From: JAGIBJ01 sp032119795
GTDB taxonomy: Bacteria > Actinomycetota > Thermoleophilia > Solirubrobacterales > Solirubrobacteraceae
NCBI GenBank assembly: GCA_032119795.1
Contig: JAUMFO010000008.1
Coordinates: 186,001-250,000 of the forward strand
Length of the DNA stretch: 64,000 bases
Direction of reading: 5' to 3'
In this document: piece by piece, positions 17,213 to 25,885 of the stretch
Layout: every line of letters begins with the position of its first letter
How positions within the stretch are numbered: position 1 is the stretch's first letter
Notes under the pieces: model-generated
Told to the model about the DNA's origin: nothing
Databases searched by the model: none
The model's input: only the letters and a program-made list of their open reading frames with translations
Position numbers and translations under genes: made by a program

Positions 17213-18130
17213 TCAGGCGAGCAGGCGCAGCGCGGCCTGCTGCTCCTTGGAGAGCGGCCAGAGGTCTTGCCGCAGCGCCCAGGTGACGCGATCGTGCTGG
17301 GCCAGATCGCGCTCGGTGGCAGGCCGGAAGCCTGCGTCCTGCAGCAGTGACCGGACCGCCTCGCCCTGCTGGTAGCCGTGCTCGAGCAGAATCAGCCCGA
17401 CCTGGCGCTCGCGGGCTTGGATCACGAGGGGCCGGATCACGTCGAGGCCATCAGGCCCCGCGTAGAGCGCATGCTGGGGCTCGTGATCGAGTTCCGGGGC
17501 GAGCGTGTCCCGCGTCGTCTCTTCCACGTAGGGCGGATTCGACACGACGACCTCGCCGTGCCAGTCGCCGAGAAGCGACGCGTGTTGGAAGGCCACGGCC
17601 ACTCCGGCCGGGTGCGCGTGCCGCGCAGCATTGCGACGGGCCACCTCGAGTGCAGCCTCGTCGATGTCGCTGGCCGTGACCCGCAAGTCGGGTCGGCGGC
17701 GAGCCAGGCTGACGGCCACCGCTCCGCTCCCCGTCCCTACGTCGATCGTCGTTGCGTCTTGCGGAGCCAGCGCCGCGGCAAGCTCTACCAGCAGCTCCGT
17801 CTCCGGCCGAGGGACGAGCACGCGGCGGTCCACGTGCAGCTCGAGTTCGTCGAACCAGCGGGTCTCCGTGAGGTAGGCAACGGGCACGCGGTCGGTGGCG
17901 CGGTGCCGCAGCAGCGATTCGGCGCGTGCGAGTTGGATGTCGTCGAGGACCGGATCGTCGAGGAACATCCGGTGGCGATCGGTGCCCAGCGCGTGGGCGA
18001 CGAGCAGCTCGCCATCGAGTCGAGGGGTGTCGACGCCCGCTTCACGCAGGGTCGGCGTCCACCGGCGAACGAGATCCGTCGCCCGGACGCTCAGCGCCGG
18101 CGCGGCCGGTTCAGAATCCGCGTCGTCCAT
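17213..18130 (-). CDS. prmC: Peptide chain release factor N5-glutamine methyltransferase
   Basis: 305 residues. An N-terminal helical substrate domain is followed by a class I SAM methyltransferase domain with TTIDVGTGSGAVAVSLA (about 127-143) and the NPPY catalytic motif at 198-201, which binds the target glutamine. It methylates the GGQ glutamine of release factors. It is 42 bp downstream of prfA, the gene of its substrate. The C-terminus (QDLWPLSKEQQAALRLLA) extends slightly past the usual end. Confidence 0.95.
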   Translation of the reverse strand: MDDADSEPAAPALSVRATDLVRRWTPTLREAGVDTPRLDGELLVAHALGTDRHRMFLDDPVLDDIQLARAESLLRHRATDRVPVAYLTETRWFDELELHVDRRVLVPRPETELLVELAAALAPQDATTIDVGTGSGAVAVSLARRRPDLRVTASDIDEAALEVARRNAARHAHPAGVAVAFQHASLLGDWHGEVVVSNPPYVEETTRDTLAPELDHEPQHALYAGPDGLDVIRPLVIQARERQVGLILLEHGYQQGEAVRSLLQDAGFRPATERDLAQHDRVTWALRQDLWPLSKEQQAALRLLA

Positions 18131-18172
18131 CCTGGCGATCCTACGTCGCCAGCGGGCGGCGACCGGCGGCCC

Positions 18173-19222
18173 TTAGACCTTCTCGGCCTGTTCGGCGAGG
18201 CGCGCGCGGCGCTCGTCGGCCTGCAGGGCGTCGGTGAATTCGTCGAGCTCTCCGACGAGGATCTTGTCGAGCGCGTGCACGGTGAGCTTGATCCGGTGGT
18301 CGGTCACGCGGCGCTCGCCGTAGTTGTAGGTGCGGATCTTCTCGGCGCGGTCGCCGGTGCCGACCTGTGCCTTGCGGCCGGCGGAGAGTTCGGCCTGCTG
18401 CTCGGCCACGGCGCGCTCGAGCAGGCGGGCGCGAAGCACGCGCATCGCCTTCTCACGGTTCTGCAGCTGGCTCTTCTCATCCTGCATCGCCACCTGAACG
18501 CCCGTGGGCTTATGCGTGATGCGGACGGCAGAGTCGGTCGTGTTCACGGACTGCCCGCCGGGACCACCGGAGCGGTAGACGTCGATCTGCAGGTCGCTCT
18601 GGTTGATCTCCACGTCGACCTCCTCGGCCTCCGGGAGCACGGCCACCGTGGCCGTCGACGTGTGAATGCGGCCTTGGGACTCGGTGGCGGGGACGCGCTG
18701 CACTCGGTGCGTGCCGCCCTCGTACTTGAAGACGGAGTAGGCGCCGTCGCCCTTAATCGCAAAGGTGTACTTGCCCTCGCTGCTCTCCAGCGGCTCGGGC
18801 TTGAAGCCGCGCCGTTCGGCGTAGCGGGTGAGCATGCGGTAGAGGTCGCCGGCCCAGATCGCGGCCTCGTCGCCGCCGGCGCCGCCGTTGATCTCCACGA
18901 TCACCGGCTTGTTGTCGTGCGGATCGGGCTCGACCATCGCCAAGCGGATCTCTTCTTCGAGTTCCACCAGGCGCGCCTCGGCGGTGCGGAGCATCTCTCG
19001 CACCTCCGGATCTTCCTCCTCGGCGAGCATCTCGCGGGCGCCCTCGGCGTCGCCCGTCATCTGGACCCACTCCTGCGCGAGCGCATTCGCCGGCTTGAGG
19101 TGGTTGTAGCGGCGGCCTGCGTCCGCGTACTTCTCGCGGTCGGCGATCACGGCAGGGTCGCTCATGGCCGCCTCGGACTCCACGAAGCGGAGCTGGATCT
19201 GTTCGACGAGGGCGCTGAGCAT
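18173..19222 (-). CDS. prfA: Peptide chain release factor 1
   Basis: 349 residues. The RF1 stop-codon-reading tripeptide PAT is in RVPATESQGRIHTST (178-180). The peptidyl-tRNA hydrolysis motif GGQ is at 222-224 in RSGGPGGQSVNTTDSAVRITH. It reads UAA and UAG. It is followed by its methylase gene prmC. Length is normal and nothing is missing. Confidence 0.98.
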   Translation of the reverse strand: MLSALVEQIQLRFVESEAAMSDPAVIADREKYADAGRRYNHLKPANALAQEWVQMTGDAEGAREMLAEEEDPEVREMLRTAEARLVELEEEIRLAMVEPDPHDNKPVIVEINGGAGGDEAAIWAGDLYRMLTRYAERRGFKPEPLESSEGKYTFAIKGDGAYSVFKYEGGTHRVQRVPATESQGRIHTSTATVAVLPEAEEVDVEINQSDLQIDVYRSGGPGGQSVNTTDSAVRITHKPTGVQVAMQDEKSQLQNREKAMRVLRARLLERAVAEQQAELSAGRKAQVGTGDRAEKIRTYNYGERRVTDHRIKLTVHALDKILVGELDEFTDALQADERRARLAEQAEKV

Positions 19223-19311
19223 GCAACGTGGAAGTCTACGCCGGTGCCGCGGACGGCGTTGCGGTGCCGCGTCGGATTGCGCGATCCGGGGCGGAGCGAG
19301 ATGATCGACGC

Positions 19312-19752
19312 ATGAGTACCGCTGCCTCCGGCCCGATGCCAGCGAGCGCGCAGTCCCGCGCCCCCGCCCCGGGTCGGGTGCGTCAGCTCACGTGGCTGCT
19401 GGGGCTCGCGTTCGTGGTGTCGATCGTCCACTACGCCGACGGCGTGGCGAACTTCTCCGCCTACCCCAAGTCCGAGACGATCCCCAACCCCTCCGCGACG
19501 GTGATCGGCCTGGCGTGGCTCGCGTTTACGGCGATGGGCGTGGCCGGGTACCTGCGCTACCGCCGCCAGGTCGATACTCCTGCGCTGTTGCTGCTGGCGG
19601 CCTACTCCGGGTCGGGCCTGATCGGCGTGCTCCACTACTCGATCGCGAGCGCCGTCGACATGGCGTGGTGGCGCCACGCGCACATCGCCGCCGACGTGCT
19701 CTGCGGCGTCGCGATCTTTGCGTTCGTTCTGCGCGACGCCCGCGAGGCGTAG
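19312..19752 (+). CDS. Small four-helix membrane protein, function unknown
   Basis: 146 residues from ATG at 19312. Four hydrophobic segments are visible: about 25-43 (LTWLLGLAFVVSIVHY), 63-81 (VIGLAWLAFTAMGVAGYL), 88-110 and 122-140. Several His and aromatic residues (VHYADG, VLHYSIASAVDMAWWRHAHIAADVLCG) sit near the helix ends. I do not recognise a named family. It lies on the opposite strand between prfA and the DUF1385 gene, which are otherwise adjacent, so it looks inserted into the conserved cluster. Confidence 0.7.
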   Translation: MSTAASGPMPASAQSRAPAPGRVRQLTWLLGLAFVVSIVHYADGVANFSAYPKSETIPNPSATVIGLAWLAFTAMGVAGYLRYRRQVDTPALLLLAAYSGSGLIGVLHYSIASAVDMAWWRHAHIAADVLCGVAIFAFVLRDAREA

Positions 19753-19761
19753 CGGCGAGGT

Positions 19762-20715
19762 TCAGGCGGCGACGTCGAGGCCCGCGCGCTGGGCGGGCGT
19801 TGCGTCACGGGGGTTTTCGTGGGCGAGGACGGCGCCAAGCGCTGCGATGGCAACCTCAAGCTGCTCGCGGGTGGGGTCGCGGGTCGTCAGCCGTTGCAGC
19901 TGCATCCCGGGCCACGTGAGCATGCGCGCCAGGCGCAGGTCGCGTCGCCGTCCCATCCACTTGATCAGTTCAAAGGAGAGGCCCGCGACCAGCGGGATGC
20001 CCAAGAGCCGGGAGAGCAGGAGCCAGCCCAGCGGCAGGTTGCCGAGCGGCACGAAGACCACGAACGACACCACCATCACGATCAGCATGAAGCTGGTGCC
20101 GCAGCGCGGGTGAAGCCGGCTGAAGCGCGCCGCGTTGTCTGGCGTGAGGGGCTGATCGGCTTCGAGGCAAGCGATCGTCTGGTGCTCGGCCCCGTGGTAG
20201 GCGAACACCCGTTGGAGGTGCGGCATCCGCGAGACCAGCCAGACGTAGGAGATAAAGATCGTCAGGCGCGTGAGCTTCTCGACGGCGACGAATTCGACGC
20301 TGCCGGGAAGCGACTGGCCGACGAGCACCTTCACCAGGGTGGCTGGCAGCAAGAAGAACAGGCCGACGGCCAGCCCGAGCCCCGCGGCCACGGTGAGGGC
20401 CCACTTCAGGCCGGTCAGCGGCTTGGCGTCGCCACCGGGCGTCTGGGCGTTTGCGGCGATTCCGAGCGAACGGATTCCAACGCCGAGCGACTCAAAGAGC
20501 GCAACGGCGCCGCGAATCACGGGCCGCCGCAGGATCGCATGGCGCGCGAGCACCGACTGGAACGGTTCGTGGACGACGGCGATGCCGCTGGGATCGGTCG
20601 GATGGGTGTCCGGGAGTCGCACGGCGACCGCCCAGTTCGAGGCTCCGCGCATCATCACGCCCTCGAGGACGGCCTGGCCGCCGATCGGAAGGTCGCGTGG
20701 GGCGTCGGCGCTCAC
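19762..20715 (-). CDS. DUF1385 family membrane protein
   Basis: 317 residues from GTG at 20715; an alternative GTG at 20748 adds 11 residues without a ribosome binding site. The family signature is IGGQAVLEGVMMRGASNWAVAVR at the N-terminus, with AYHGAEHQTIACLEA and RLHPRCGTSFMLIVMVVSF in the middle. Membrane helices lie at about residues 95-120, 145-160, 210-235 and 240-260. The function of the family is not established. It lies between rpmE and prfA as in many Gram-positive genomes, suggesting a link to translation or envelope growth. Confidence 0.88.
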   Translation of the reverse strand: MSADAPRDLPIGGQAVLEGVMMRGASNWAVAVRLPDTHPTDPSGIAVVHEPFQSVLARHAILRRPVIRGAVALFESLGVGIRSLGIAANAQTPGGDAKPLTGLKWALTVAAGLGLAVGLFFLLPATLVKVLVGQSLPGSVEFVAVEKLTRLTIFISYVWLVSRMPHLQRVFAYHGAEHQTIACLEADQPLTPDNAARFSRLHPRCGTSFMLIVMVVSFVVFVPLGNLPLGWLLLSRLLGIPLVAGLSFELIKWMGRRRDLRLARMLTWPGMQLQRLTTRDPTREQLEVAIAALGAVLAHENPRDATPAQRAGLDVAA

Positions 20716-20771
20716 GTCTCTGTCATCGGCACCTCGACGACAACCCACAACCGAACGCCTGCCGAGCGAGC

Positions 20772-20815
20772 GAGCGTCGGATTACCAGGCCCCTGCCCCT
20801 GGTAATCCGACGCTC
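20772..20815. repeat. 18-bp perfect palindrome with 8-nt loop
   Basis: Arms 20772-20789 (GAGCGTCGGATTACCAGG) and 20798-20815 are exact reverse complements around an 8-nt C-rich loop. It lies just upstream of the DUF1385 gene and 30 bp from the rpmE terminator hairpin. It contains GGATTACC/GGTAATCC, which is AT-richer than its surroundings. It may be a second terminator, a processing signal or a palindromic repeat element. Confidence 0.7.
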
Positions 20816-20844
20816 ACCGCAGGCTCGATGGACGCAGCAACGCA

Positions 20845-20878
20845 AACGGGCGCGGAGCCGGTTGGCTCCGCGCCCGTT
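20845..20878 (-). terminator. rpmE terminator hairpin
   Basis: Perfect 15-bp stem (AACGGGCGCGGAGCC / GGCTCCGCGCCCGTT) with a 4-nt loop, 25 bp past the rpmE stop on the minus strand. TTGCGTT follows the hairpin in that direction. Confidence 0.75.
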
Positions 20879-20903
20879 AGGCACGAGTTCGTGGCGGTGA
20901 GTG

Positions 20904-21203
20904 CTACTCGGCGGCCGGAGCTGCCTCGGCGGGAGCGGCATCCGGGGTGGGCGCAGCAGCGCCAGCACCAGCCTCAGCCGACTTCTCCGGCGCAGCAGCC
21001 GACTTGGCGGCAGCGGCACGGCGACGGAAGCGCTCAACGCGGCCGCCCGTGTCCATGAGCTTCTGCTTGCCCGTGTAGAACGGGTGGCACTGCGAGCAGA
21101 TCTCGACGCTGATCTTCGCCTCGGTCGAACGCGTCGTGAAGCTGTTGCCACAGGTGCACGTGACGTGCGACTCGACGTACTCGGGGTGAATTTCGGTCTT
21201 CAT
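20904..21203 (-). CDS. rpmE: 50S ribosomal protein L31, zinc-binding (C+) form with Ala/Pro-rich tail
   Basis: 99 residues. MKTEIHPEY begins the L31 domain. Zinc ligands are C16 and C18 (CTCGN) and C36 and C39 (CSQCHPFYTGKQKLMDTGGRVERF). The conserved domain ends near residue 62. The last about 37 residues are a low-complexity Ala/Pro/Glu tail (AAAAKSAAAPEKSAEAG and onward) not present in standard L31. A strong hairpin terminator follows. Confidence 0.96.
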   Translation of the reverse strand: MKTEIHPEYVESHVTCTCGNSFTTRSTEAKISVEICSQCHPFYTGKQKLMDTGGRVERFRRRAAAAKSAAAPEKSAEAGAGAAAPTPDAAPAEAAPAAE

Positions 21204-21308
21204 GGAAAGGCCTTTGAGAATGAGGTCCGCAGCCAGGCCCTTTCGGTGCCTCGTCTACGGCGGACCAGTCAGTCTAGCGGCGCCGCGCCGCGACCGAGCT
21301 GCGGCGTG

Positions 21309-22205
21309 TTAGCGGCGGCGTGCGCGGTCGGCCGCAGGCGTGGCCTTGCAGTCGACGGTCGCCGTCTGGTCGGCCGTCAGGTCAGCCGGAGCCGCACCTT
21401 TTTCCTGCACCGTGATGTAGAGCTGGGTGCAGTCGGCGGGAAGCCCACCGACCCAACGGGTGCTGGCTCCGCCCTTCAGCGATCCGGTGCCGACTTGCGC
21501 GATGAGTTCGCGCGTATCGGCTTTGGCGATCGTGATGACGACCTCGGCGGACGGGAGCCGCCCCAGGTTCTTGACTGGGATGACGAGGTACGGGCCGGTG
21601 GCGGGGGCGCCTGCGGCATCAGCTGGTGGCTTGCTCGTGATCTGGACTTTGCCGAACGTCAGCGTCGGGGTGAAGAGCGGCTGCTTGCACGGCACGTACT
21701 TGCGAGCGGTCTTGGTGACGACCTTGCCAGCGGCGTCGACCGAGCGCGCCTCTACGACGATCCGGTAGTCGTAGCCCTCGTCGAGCTCTGGAATCGTCTT
21801 CGTGAGCTTGAGGCCGGCGCCGGCAGCTTCGGTGGTCTCCCACTTCTTGGTGCTCGCGGGGTCTTTGAAGAGCAGCGAGCGCCAGCGGGTCTGCCCTTGG
21901 CGGGACTGGACGGTGAAGCGCATCGTGACGCGCTCGCCGGTGGTCCCGAGCAGGGCGAGCGCCGTGACGGTAACGCTTCGGTCCTCTGGCGTCGGGCCGA
22001 TCAGGCACGTCTTGGCCTGGATGGCGAGCGAGGGCGCGGCAGCTTTCGCGGCGGCGGCGTCGGAGGTTGGCGCGAGCGCGCCGCCGATCGCGAGCGCGAG
22101 CGCGCAGACGACGGAGGCGAGGCTAAATGTGGTGCGGGAGGTGAGCAACGAAGTGGGGGGATTTCGTGGTCGAGAGCGATCGTAGTCTGGAACCCGACCT
22201 ACCAC
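21309..22205 (-). CDS. Secreted protein of unknown function
   Basis: 298 residues as drawn. A hydrophobic signal peptide is at about 27-50 (SLASVVCALALAIGGALA) with likely cleavage after an Ala-rich stretch (TSDAAAAKAA). The first 19 residues are polar, so the true start may be TTG at 22148. The mature part is beta-rich with four Cys and a region like an immunoglobulin/CARDB-type fold (PYLVIPVKNLGRLPSAEVVITI). No catalytic motif is seen. It stands alone between the rpmE and etf units. Confidence 0.65.
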   Translation of the reverse strand: MVGRVPDYDRSRPRNPPTSLLTSRTTFSLASVVCALALAIGGALAPTSDAAAAKAAAPSLAIQAKTCLIGPTPEDRSVTVTALALLGTTGERVTMRFTVQSRQGQTRWRSLLFKDPASTKKWETTEAAGAGLKLTKTIPELDEGYDYRIVVEARSVDAAGKVVTKTARKYVPCKQPLFTPTLTFGKVQITSKPPADAAGAPATGPYLVIPVKNLGRLPSAEVVITIAKADTRELIAQVGTGSLKGGASTRWVGGLPADCTQLYITVQEKGAAPADLTADQTATVDCKATPAADRARRR

Positions 22206-22237
22206 GAGAAGTTTCGGTCGAACGTCCTCAGAACGAC

Positions 22238-22269
22238 GAACGCCCGAGGCGCGAGCCCCGGGCGTTCGG
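22238..22269 (-). terminator. Terminator hairpin after the ETF-QO gene
   Basis: Arms CGAACGCCCG (22238-22247) and CGGGCGTTCG (22260-22269) are perfect 10-bp complements with a 12-nt loop. The hairpin lies 24 bp beyond the ETF-QO stop on the minus strand. Confidence 0.7.
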
Positions 22270-22292
22270 TCAAACGGTGGTAGCCGAGTCGA

Positions 22293-24029
22293 CTAGACGA
22301 CCTGGTAAGCCGGGCCGTCTCCACCCTCTGGGGGCGTGAGGCGGCCGCCGCGGGCGGTGATGGCACCGCACTGCACGCAGTTGGTGTAGTTGACGATCAC
22401 GTCGACGTGGCCCGTCTCCGGGGCGTCTTCGGGGATCTCGTAGACGCCGGCGGGGCACATCCACTTCCACGTCTCGGCGACCTCGCGGGCGACGTTCTTC
22501 TCGATCCGAATGTGGCTCGGGGCGTCGTCGCGGGTGGCGTTGCCGGTGATGAACACCGACGAGAGCTTGTCGAACGTGTACTTGCCGTCGGGCTTGGGGT
22601 ACAGGTCGGAGGCGCGCTTGCCTTCGGCCGGCACGAACTGCACGACTTCGGCGTCGCGGTGGCTGCTCTTGCGGCCGCCGGGGATCTTGCCCTTGGTGAT
22701 GATGTCGATCCCGGCTTTGGCCAGGTTGAACGGCATCGAGGAGCCGCCGACGAGCTGCATGTTGTTGCGGACCTCAAAGAGGCGCTTGCCGACGATGTCG
22801 CTTTCGGCGATGGCCGTCTCGTAGGACGTCATGTCCTTCTGGCCGAGCTTGAGCGACTTGTAGATCTCTTCCGCGGCGATGATGCCGGACTGGATCGCCA
22901 TGTGGACGCCCTTGAGCGAGGCCATGTCGATCATGCCGCCGGACTCACCGACCAGGACGGCGCCTGGCATGGAGAGCTTGGGCTGCGACCAGAAGCCGCC
23001 GCCCTGAATGGCTTTGGCGCCCCAAGCGGTGCGCTCACCGCCCTCGAGGATGGCCTTGAGCTTCGGGTGCTGCTTGACGGTCTGGAGCATGTCGTGCGCC
23101 GAGACGGTCGCATCGGGCGTCGCCAGCGGGACGACGATGCCGATCGAGACCTGGTGGTCGCCGTATGGGTAGACCCATCCGCCGACGCCGGTCTCATGCC
23201 ACTTGCCGTTGGAGCGGCCCGGCCAACCGAAGAAGTGGACGACCTTGTCCCACTGCTCTTTGGTCTTCCAGACCTCTTTGGCGCCGAGCTTCCAGACGGG
23301 CGGCTCCTGGCCCTGGGCCAGGTCGAAGTGCTGAATCGCGGCACCGGTGAGGTGGCCCCAGTTGCCCTCGGCGAGGACGGTCTGGCGGGCATGGACTTCC
23401 ATGCCGGGCTCGAAGTTGCCGAGCTCCTCGCCTTCCTTGCCGCGGCCCTTGTCGCCGGTGACGACGCCTTGAACGGCGCCATCCTTGACGAGCAGCTTGG
23501 CGGCTGCCGTCTCGGTGAGGATGTAGGCGCCCGACTCCTCAGCCTTCTCGGCCATCCAGCGGCAGAGCTGGCTGATCGAGGTGACCCAGTTGCCCTCGTT
23601 TTTGAAGTTCGGCGGGGTCGGACCCGGCATCGGGCGGGTGCCGGTGGCGCTCGAGAGCCACCACACGTCGTCCTTCTCGTTGACGTGGCGGATGGCGGGG
23701 AGCGCCTCGAGATCTTCGTCGGGGAAGAGCTCCTTGAGCGGGCCCGGCTTCATCACGGCGCCGGACAGGTTGTGCCCGCCGCAAGACTTCGCCTTCTCGA
23801 TGACGGCGACGGGAACCTCGCCGAGCGACTCGAGCAGCTCCTCGTCGTCGGCGAGGAGCTGCAGGAGGCGGTTGGCTGCGGCCAGACCGGCCGGCCCACC
23901 ACCCACGATCGCGACGCCGACCTCGATCGCTTCGTCTTCGCCGGCCTCAGGGGCGGCGATGAACTCGACGAGGGGGTCGACCGGCGGCGGGAACTCTGCC
24001 GGAGCGTGTCCGTTGGTGGTGGCGGCCAT
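22293..24029 (-). CDS. Electron transfer flavoprotein-quinone oxidoreductase (ETF-QO)
   Basis: 578 residues. The FAD site VAIVGGGPAGLAAANRLLQ is near residue 38, and SCGGHNLSGAVMKP follows. VLVGESGGMIDMASLKGVHMAIQSG is the second FAD motif. The C-terminal ferredoxin-like part has CPAGVYEI (C525), then NCVQCGAITARGG and PPEGGDGPAY. It passes electrons from ETF to membrane quinone. It is last in the etfB-etfA-ETF-QO unit. Oddity: classical ETF-QO binds its 4Fe-4S cluster with C..CxxCxxC; here C525, C551 and C554 are present but the fourth position is I557. The cluster may be altered or another residue may serve. Confidence 0.93.
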   Translation of the reverse strand: MAATTNGHAPAEFPPPVDPLVEFIAAPEAGEDEAIEVGVAIVGGGPAGLAAANRLLQLLADDEELLESLGEVPVAVIEKAKSCGGHNLSGAVMKPGPLKELFPDEDLEALPAIRHVNEKDDVWWLSSATGTRPMPGPTPPNFKNEGNWVTSISQLCRWMAEKAEESGAYILTETAAAKLLVKDGAVQGVVTGDKGRGKEGEELGNFEPGMEVHARQTVLAEGNWGHLTGAAIQHFDLAQGQEPPVWKLGAKEVWKTKEQWDKVVHFFGWPGRSNGKWHETGVGGWVYPYGDHQVSIGIVVPLATPDATVSAHDMLQTVKQHPKLKAILEGGERTAWGAKAIQGGGFWSQPKLSMPGAVLVGESGGMIDMASLKGVHMAIQSGIIAAEEIYKSLKLGQKDMTSYETAIAESDIVGKRLFEVRNNMQLVGGSSMPFNLAKAGIDIITKGKIPGGRKSSHRDAEVVQFVPAEGKRASDLYPKPDGKYTFDKLSSVFITGNATRDDAPSHIRIEKNVAREVAETWKWMCPAGVYEIPEDAPETGHVDVIVNYTNCVQCGAITARGGRLTPPEGGDGPAYQVV

Positions 24030-24039
24030 AGTCTGGTCC

Positions 24040-25008
24040 TTAGCCCTTCTTGGCCTTGATGGCCTCGGTCAGTGCCGGAGCGATCTTGTGGAGATCGCCG
24101 ACGACGCCGAAATCGGCGAACTCGAAGATCGGAGCGTTCTCGTCCTTGTTGATGGCGAGGACGTTCTCCGAGGCCTGCATGCCGACCTTGTGCTGGATCG
24201 CGCCCGACACGCCGAGACCGACGTAGAGCTTCGGGGCGACGGACTTGCCGGTCTGGCCGATCTGGCCCGCGTACGGGAACCAGCCGGCGTCGACCACTGC
24301 GCGGGTCGCGGCAACGGCGGAGCCGGTGCCGAGCGCGGCGGCGAGGGCGTCGGCGACGGAGAAGTTCTCCGCGTTGCCGAGGCCACGGCCACCGGTGACG
24401 AGAATCGAGGCGTCCTCGATGTTCACGTCAGCGCCACGCTGCTCGCCACGGACCTTGAGGGTCACCTGGCCGGCAGCTGCACCGATCGGCGCGTCGAAGG
24501 CCTCGACCGTGGCGGTGCCACCGGTCTCCTTGACCTCGAACGCGTTGGTGCGGGCAACGATGATGCCCTTGCTCTTGTAGTGCGAGTACGAGAGCAGGGT
24601 GTCGCCGAAGATCGGACGCTCGGCGACGAGCTTGCCGCCGTCAACCTTGATGTCGGTCACTTCGACGGTCACGCCGCCACCGATGCGGGCTGCGAGGCCT
24701 GCACCGATCTCGAAGCCCAGGAGGCCGCCGCCGAAGAGCACGTAGTCGTAGCCCTTGGCGTCGACGAGCGCTGCGATGGCGTCGATAGCGGTCGCGGCGA
24801 TGCCCTCGGGTGCATCGACGGTGTAGACCGTCGAGGCGCCGACGGCACCAGCCTGATCGCCGATGCCGGCGACGTCGGTGCCGACGAGAACGACGTCAGC
24901 GGAGCCACCGAGTTCGGCAGCCAGCTCGGCCGCCTTGGAGATGGCGCCCTTGCTGTTCTTGTTGATCTGACCCTCGTGCGCGAGGGCGTAAACCAGGATG
25001 TTGGCCAT
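24040..25008 (-). CDS. etfA: Electron transfer flavoprotein alpha subunit
   Basis: 322 residues. The C-terminal FAD-binding domain signature is GRGLGNAENF followed by GQIGQTGKSVAPKLYVGLGVSGAIQHKVGMQAS. ETF accepts electrons from acyl-CoA dehydrogenases. The gene lies 18 bp after etfB and 10 bp before ETF-QO, forming one unit. No unusual features. Confidence 0.97.
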   Translation of the reverse strand: MANILVYALAHEGQINKNSKGAISKAAELAAELGGSADVVLVGTDVAGIGDQAGAVGASTVYTVDAPEGIAATAIDAIAALVDAKGYDYVLFGGGLLGFEIGAGLAARIGGGVTVEVTDIKVDGGKLVAERPIFGDTLLSYSHYKSKGIIVARTNAFEVKETGGTATVEAFDAPIGAAAGQVTLKVRGEQRGADVNIEDASILVTGGRGLGNAENFSVADALAAALGTGSAVAATRAVVDAGWFPYAGQIGQTGKSVAPKLYVGLGVSGAIQHKVGMQASENVLAINKDENAPIFEFADFGVVGDLHKIAPALTEAIKAKKG

Positions 25009-25026
25009 GATTCTTTCCTTCTCGCT

Positions 25027-25812
25027 TTAGACGAGCTTGCGCTCGTCGAGCCAGGCGACGATCTGCTCGACCGTGGCGGCCGTGTCTTCGTCGGTGATGA
25101 TGGTGCCGCCGGACTTCTGGGCCGGAGCCTGGAAGTCGCTGCAGTTCACGCCGGAGCCGGCGGTGCCGACCTTGCCGGCGTCGATGCCGGCGTCGGCGAG
25201 CGTGAGCTTCTCGACGGGCTTCTTCTTCGCGCCCATGATCGCCTTGAGCGACGGGTAGCGCGGCTCGTTGATGGCGTCGCCGACGGAGATGATCGCCGGG
25301 AGCTTGACCTCGACGGTGTCGTAGCCGTACTCGGCCTGGCGCTCAGCAGTGATGACGTCGCCGGTGAGGTCGAGCTTGACGACCTGCGAGAGGGCCGGCT
25401 GGCCCAGGAACTCACCAACGACCGAACCGACGGCGTAGGAGCCGCCGTCGTCGGACTGCTGGCCCAGGAGGACGAGCTCAGGCGACTCGCGCTTGATCAG
25501 CTCGGCCAGGGCGTAGCCCGTGGCAACGACGTCGGAGCCGGCGAGGCCCTCGTCGGACAGGTGGATCGAGCGGTCAGCGCCGCGCGAAACGGCACCCTGG
25601 AGCGTGCGCGAAGCACTATCCGGACCGACGGTGACGGCGACGATCTCAGAGACGTCGGCGCCACCTTCCTTGATGACGACGGCAGCCTCGAGGGCGTGCG
25701 TGTCGTAGGGGTTGAGAGCCTTCTCACCGCTGCGATCGATCGTTCCATCGGAACCGATGGACTTCGCGACTGCGGCGTCGGGAACCTCTTTGACCAGGAC
25801 CAAGATCTTCAA
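25027..25812 (-). CDS. etfB: Electron transfer flavoprotein beta subunit
   Basis: 261 residues. It starts MKILVLVKEVPDAAVAK, with LNPYDTHALEAAVVIKE and LLGQQSDDGGSYAVGSVVGEFLGQP, typical of EtfB. The C-terminal LKAIMGAKKKPVEKLTLAD segment matches the family recognition loop. It is the first gene of the etf unit; partner dehydrogenases are not in the window. Confidence 0.96.
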   Translation of the reverse strand: MKILVLVKEVPDAAVAKSIGSDGTIDRSGEKALNPYDTHALEAAVVIKEGGADVSEIVAVTVGPDSASRTLQGAVSRGADRSIHLSDEGLAGSDVVATGYALAELIKRESPELVLLGQQSDDGGSYAVGSVVGEFLGQPALSQVVKLDLTGDVITAERQAEYGYDTVEVKLPAIISVGDAINEPRYPSLKAIMGAKKKPVEKLTLADAGIDAGKVGTAGSGVNCSDFQAPAQKSGGTIITDEDTAATVEQIVAWLDERKLV

Positions 25813-25885
25813 AGCGGATCTTCCTCTAGTGGCGGGTGTGCGCGGCGCTTGTGGACGGGGCGGGAACCGTTCGAAAAAGAACGGT

